DNA of 64,000 nt from Lucinisca nassula (lineage: Eukaryota; Mollusca; Bivalvia; Lucinida; Lucinidae): contig OY757025.1 of assembly GCA_963580285.1 (NCBI GenBank), forward strand, positions 115,509,900-115,573,899, read 5' to 3'. Every line of letters begins with the position of its first letter. Position 1 is the first letter of the stretch. The notes beneath the pieces were generated by a model. The model searched no databases. It saw nothing but the letters and a program-made list of their open reading frames with translations, and was not told the origin of the DNA. Made by a program: the position numbers and the translations under genes. Of this stretch, positions 62,708 through 64,000 are shown one piece after another.

Positions 62708-62825
62708 TTGCTGATTGTATGTGCGATAGCTGAAGGCTTTACGGAAAATAATGGTCCCCTCATCCAAGCGTCCGTGAAGGATGAGGGGCATTATTGAAGT
62801 GAAGCCGGAGGCTTGAGCACATACA
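62708..62825 (+). repeat. DIRS internal complementary region
   Basis: 62708-62753 is the reverse complement of the left end (58072-58117) and 62751-62825 that of the right end (63030-63104). The two overlap at ATG (62751-62753), the complement of the CAT at both ends. In the DIRS1 model this region templates completion of the ends and circle formation. The predicted circle junction is GGGGACCATTATTTTCCG. Confidence 0.95.
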
Positions 62826-62892
62826 TTACCTCTCCCTTATTCATATTTCCCTCCCATGGGGGATTCTGGAGGCAACAAAACAATTTTTAAAA

Positions 62893-63038
62893 AATGACGT
62901 GTCATGGTAGACTACACGGATTTATAGCCAAGGTAAAGGTCAATAGTCACGTGATTATAGGTTGTATACGAAACAAGTTTTTACTTTTAAAAAAGCGTCG
63001 GGTCTGTCGCGGTGGACGGGATTGCTGATTGTATGTGC
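62893..63038 (-). repeat. DIRS right inverted terminal repeat, 146 bp
   Basis: Exact inverted copy of 58101-58246. It is followed by a right-specific extension (63039-63104) that includes a hairpin CCCCTCATCC (63067-63076) / GGATGAGGGG (63090-63099). Confidence 0.95.
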
Positions 63039-63104
63039 TCAAGCCTCCGGCTTCACTTCAATAATGCCCCTCATCCTTCACGGACGCTTGGATGAGGGGA
63101 CCAT

Positions 63105-63190
63105 TTTTCCAGCATTGGATATTGTATTTGCTAGAACAGTTAACATATCGAACACACAGGCTTGTAAAGCTGAAGGTGCTTTAAACAATT
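63105..63190. mobile_element. HP6 MITE, right half after the DIRS insertion
   Basis: TTTTCCAGCATTGGATATTG, TTTGCTAGAACAGTTAACAT and GCTTTAAACAATTAG match the right part of HP6 (TTCGATATTGTACTTGCTAG at 34651). Confidence 0.8.
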
Positions 63191-63384
63191 AGACCTTGAT
63201 CAGTCTCTAGATACACAGCGTTACTACAGACACTACAACCTTTGATTTTCGCACAAGATCTGCTTGGGTGTAAGGCTAGTCAAAAAGAACTTAAGCTTTG
63301 TAGTGTACTTATTTTCAGCCAGTCAAGCCTGATTTTCTCTGCAAAATATAACAAAAGATTATATTAATCTGCTGTTTTTGCTTG

Positions 63385-63620
63385 GTGCCTTTGCCAGTCA
63401 CAACACAATTGCGGTCTGCTTTGTTGTCTGTTGGAAGCTTTAAAAGTTGTTTTTGCAAATAGTGTGAACCCAGATCAGACTGCTCTAGGAGCAGTCTGAT
63501 CTGGGTCCACACTGTTTGCCTGTTCGCAAAAAATAGGTTGGAAAAGTTTGTAAGCAGATGCAGCAGACAGCATAAACAGACAACATTTTAAGATGCATTT
63601 ACTCTTGGCATCTTAACAGT
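63385..63620. mobile_element. Core-palindrome MITE, ATGCC/GGCAT subtype
   Basis: Core 63455-63521 (GCAAATAGTGTGAACCCAGA / TCTGGGTCCACACTGTTTGC with CTGCTCTAGGAGCAG tip); flanks CAGACAGCATAAACAGACAA and TTGGCATCTTAACAG. Confidence 0.83.
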
Positions 63621-63639
63621 TAAGGTTGAAGGTGTGTCT

Positions 63640-63795
63640 GAGATTTATGTCCCAACAACTTTGGCCATTGCTGTCCTTAAAAAGGCAGTAAAATATGTTT
63701 AACTTCCAACTTCGGTCACATGACCTTGGTTTAAAGGCTCACCTGAAATATTATGGAGAAGCCAGGAATCGAACCCACAACTTGCAAGTACAGTA
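63640..63795 (-). mobile_element. tRNA-derived SINE relic
   Basis: On the minus strand the B-box-like GTGGGTTCGATTCCTGG and the later CAGCAATGGCCAAAGTTGTT-type body resemble SINE-A in layout but with strong divergence. Confidence 0.55.
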
Positions 63796-63899
63796 GAACT
63801 TCGATGGCTCGAACACCGATGGCTTGTTTACCATGGCTGAGTCGAACCCGTTTTTGAGTCCCTAGGGAATTTCTGCACATAAGAAATAGGGAGGGTAAA

Positions 63900-64000
63900 A
63901 ATTAGGATATTTTCGTCTTTTATCTTGCCAATGTATGCTGTTTGTACTCATTAGAATCGCCTCGATGAGGCGATTCTAATGAGTACACACAACATACATT
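63900..64000. repeat. HP2-type palindrome at the window end
   Basis: TGTTTGTACTCATTAGAATC / GATTCTAATGAGTACACACA around GCCTCGATGAGGC; preceded by CGTCTTTTATCTTGCCAATG. It continues beyond the window. Confidence 0.75.

Larger units (their letters stand above)
58072..63104 (+). mobile_element. Complete DIRS-type tyrosine-recombinase retrotransposon, 5033 bp
   Basis: The element starts and ends in CAT (58072-58074, 63102-63104). It carries inverted terminal repeats 58101-58246 and 62893-63038, three open frames in three different frames (gag-like, RT/RNase H, tyrosine recombinase) and an internal complementary region (62708-62825) equal to the joined outer ends. This is the DIRS1 plan, distinct from LTR elements (no integrase, no direct LTRs) and from Ngaro/PAT (split direct repeats). 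All ORFs are intact and the ITRs identical, so insertion was recent. A family-level name cannot be assigned by eye. Confidence 0.95.

Noticed and set aside
58072..63104. LTR retrotransposon or endogenous retrovirus
   Set aside because: The terminal repeats are inverted, there is no protease or DDE integrase, and a tyrosine recombinase is encoded.

Overview
The window looks like nuclear DNA of a marine invertebrate, most likely a bivalve mollusc. Genes are split by GT-AG introns. The DNA is AT-rich and very densely filled with short palindromic MITEs, tRNA-derived SINEs, and arrays of roughly 120-170 bp repeats ending in a GAGCGA/CTCACC-type motif (like the 'pearl'/BIV160 arrays described in bivalves). 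It also holds a CR1/Jockey-type LINE and a DIRS-type element. The organism assignment rests on remembered repeat types, not on a search.

Host gene. One cellular gene was reconstructed by splicing: seven exons on the + strand between 10981 and 42740, all with GT/AG borders and matching phases. They encode a 450-residue type I membrane protein with a signal peptide, a Ser/Thr-rich mucin-like stalk, a region with 14 cysteines, one transmembrane segment and a short tail with a YQQL sorting motif. I do not recognise the family. Its introns (1.6 to 11.6 kb) are almost entirely mobile DNA, and MITEs or SINE-like repeats lie within 11-40 bp of several exon borders.

Layout. 1-10.9 kb: tandem arrays, palindromic MITEs, a TA-flanked MITE pair, two SINEs with clear target-site duplications. 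11-42.7 kb: the host gene with arrays in its introns (140 bp at 16.3-17.5, ~150 bp at 25.9-28.4, ~162 bp at 28.8-30.7, ~162 bp at 32.7-34.3, and a 3.6-kb satellite of ~120-bp units at 37.2-40.8). 43.1-44.3 kb: a TTAA-flanked MITE expanded by a 39-bp minisatellite. 44.9-52.4 kb: a composite array element interrupted by a 3959-bp fold-back element built of GGCCGGCC palindromes. 53.2-57.8 kb: an intact LINE (1182-residue endonuclease/reverse transcriptase with a 2A-like motif). 58.07-63.10 kb: an intact DIRS-type tyrosine-recombinase retrotransposon with perfect 146-bp inverted terminal repeats and its internal complementary region.

How the parts relate. The insertions are strongly nested, and several empty sites can be read off by comparing copies: the DIRS element sits in a MITE at a CAT trinucleotide, a TTAA MITE sits in another MITE, a TA MITE sits in a 300-bp SINE-like repeat, and SINEs sit in MITEs and in the minisatellite. 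The 60-70 bp palindrome beginning AAACAGTGTAGAYCC is the most repeated motif. It forms the centre of several MITE families whose outer ends differ.
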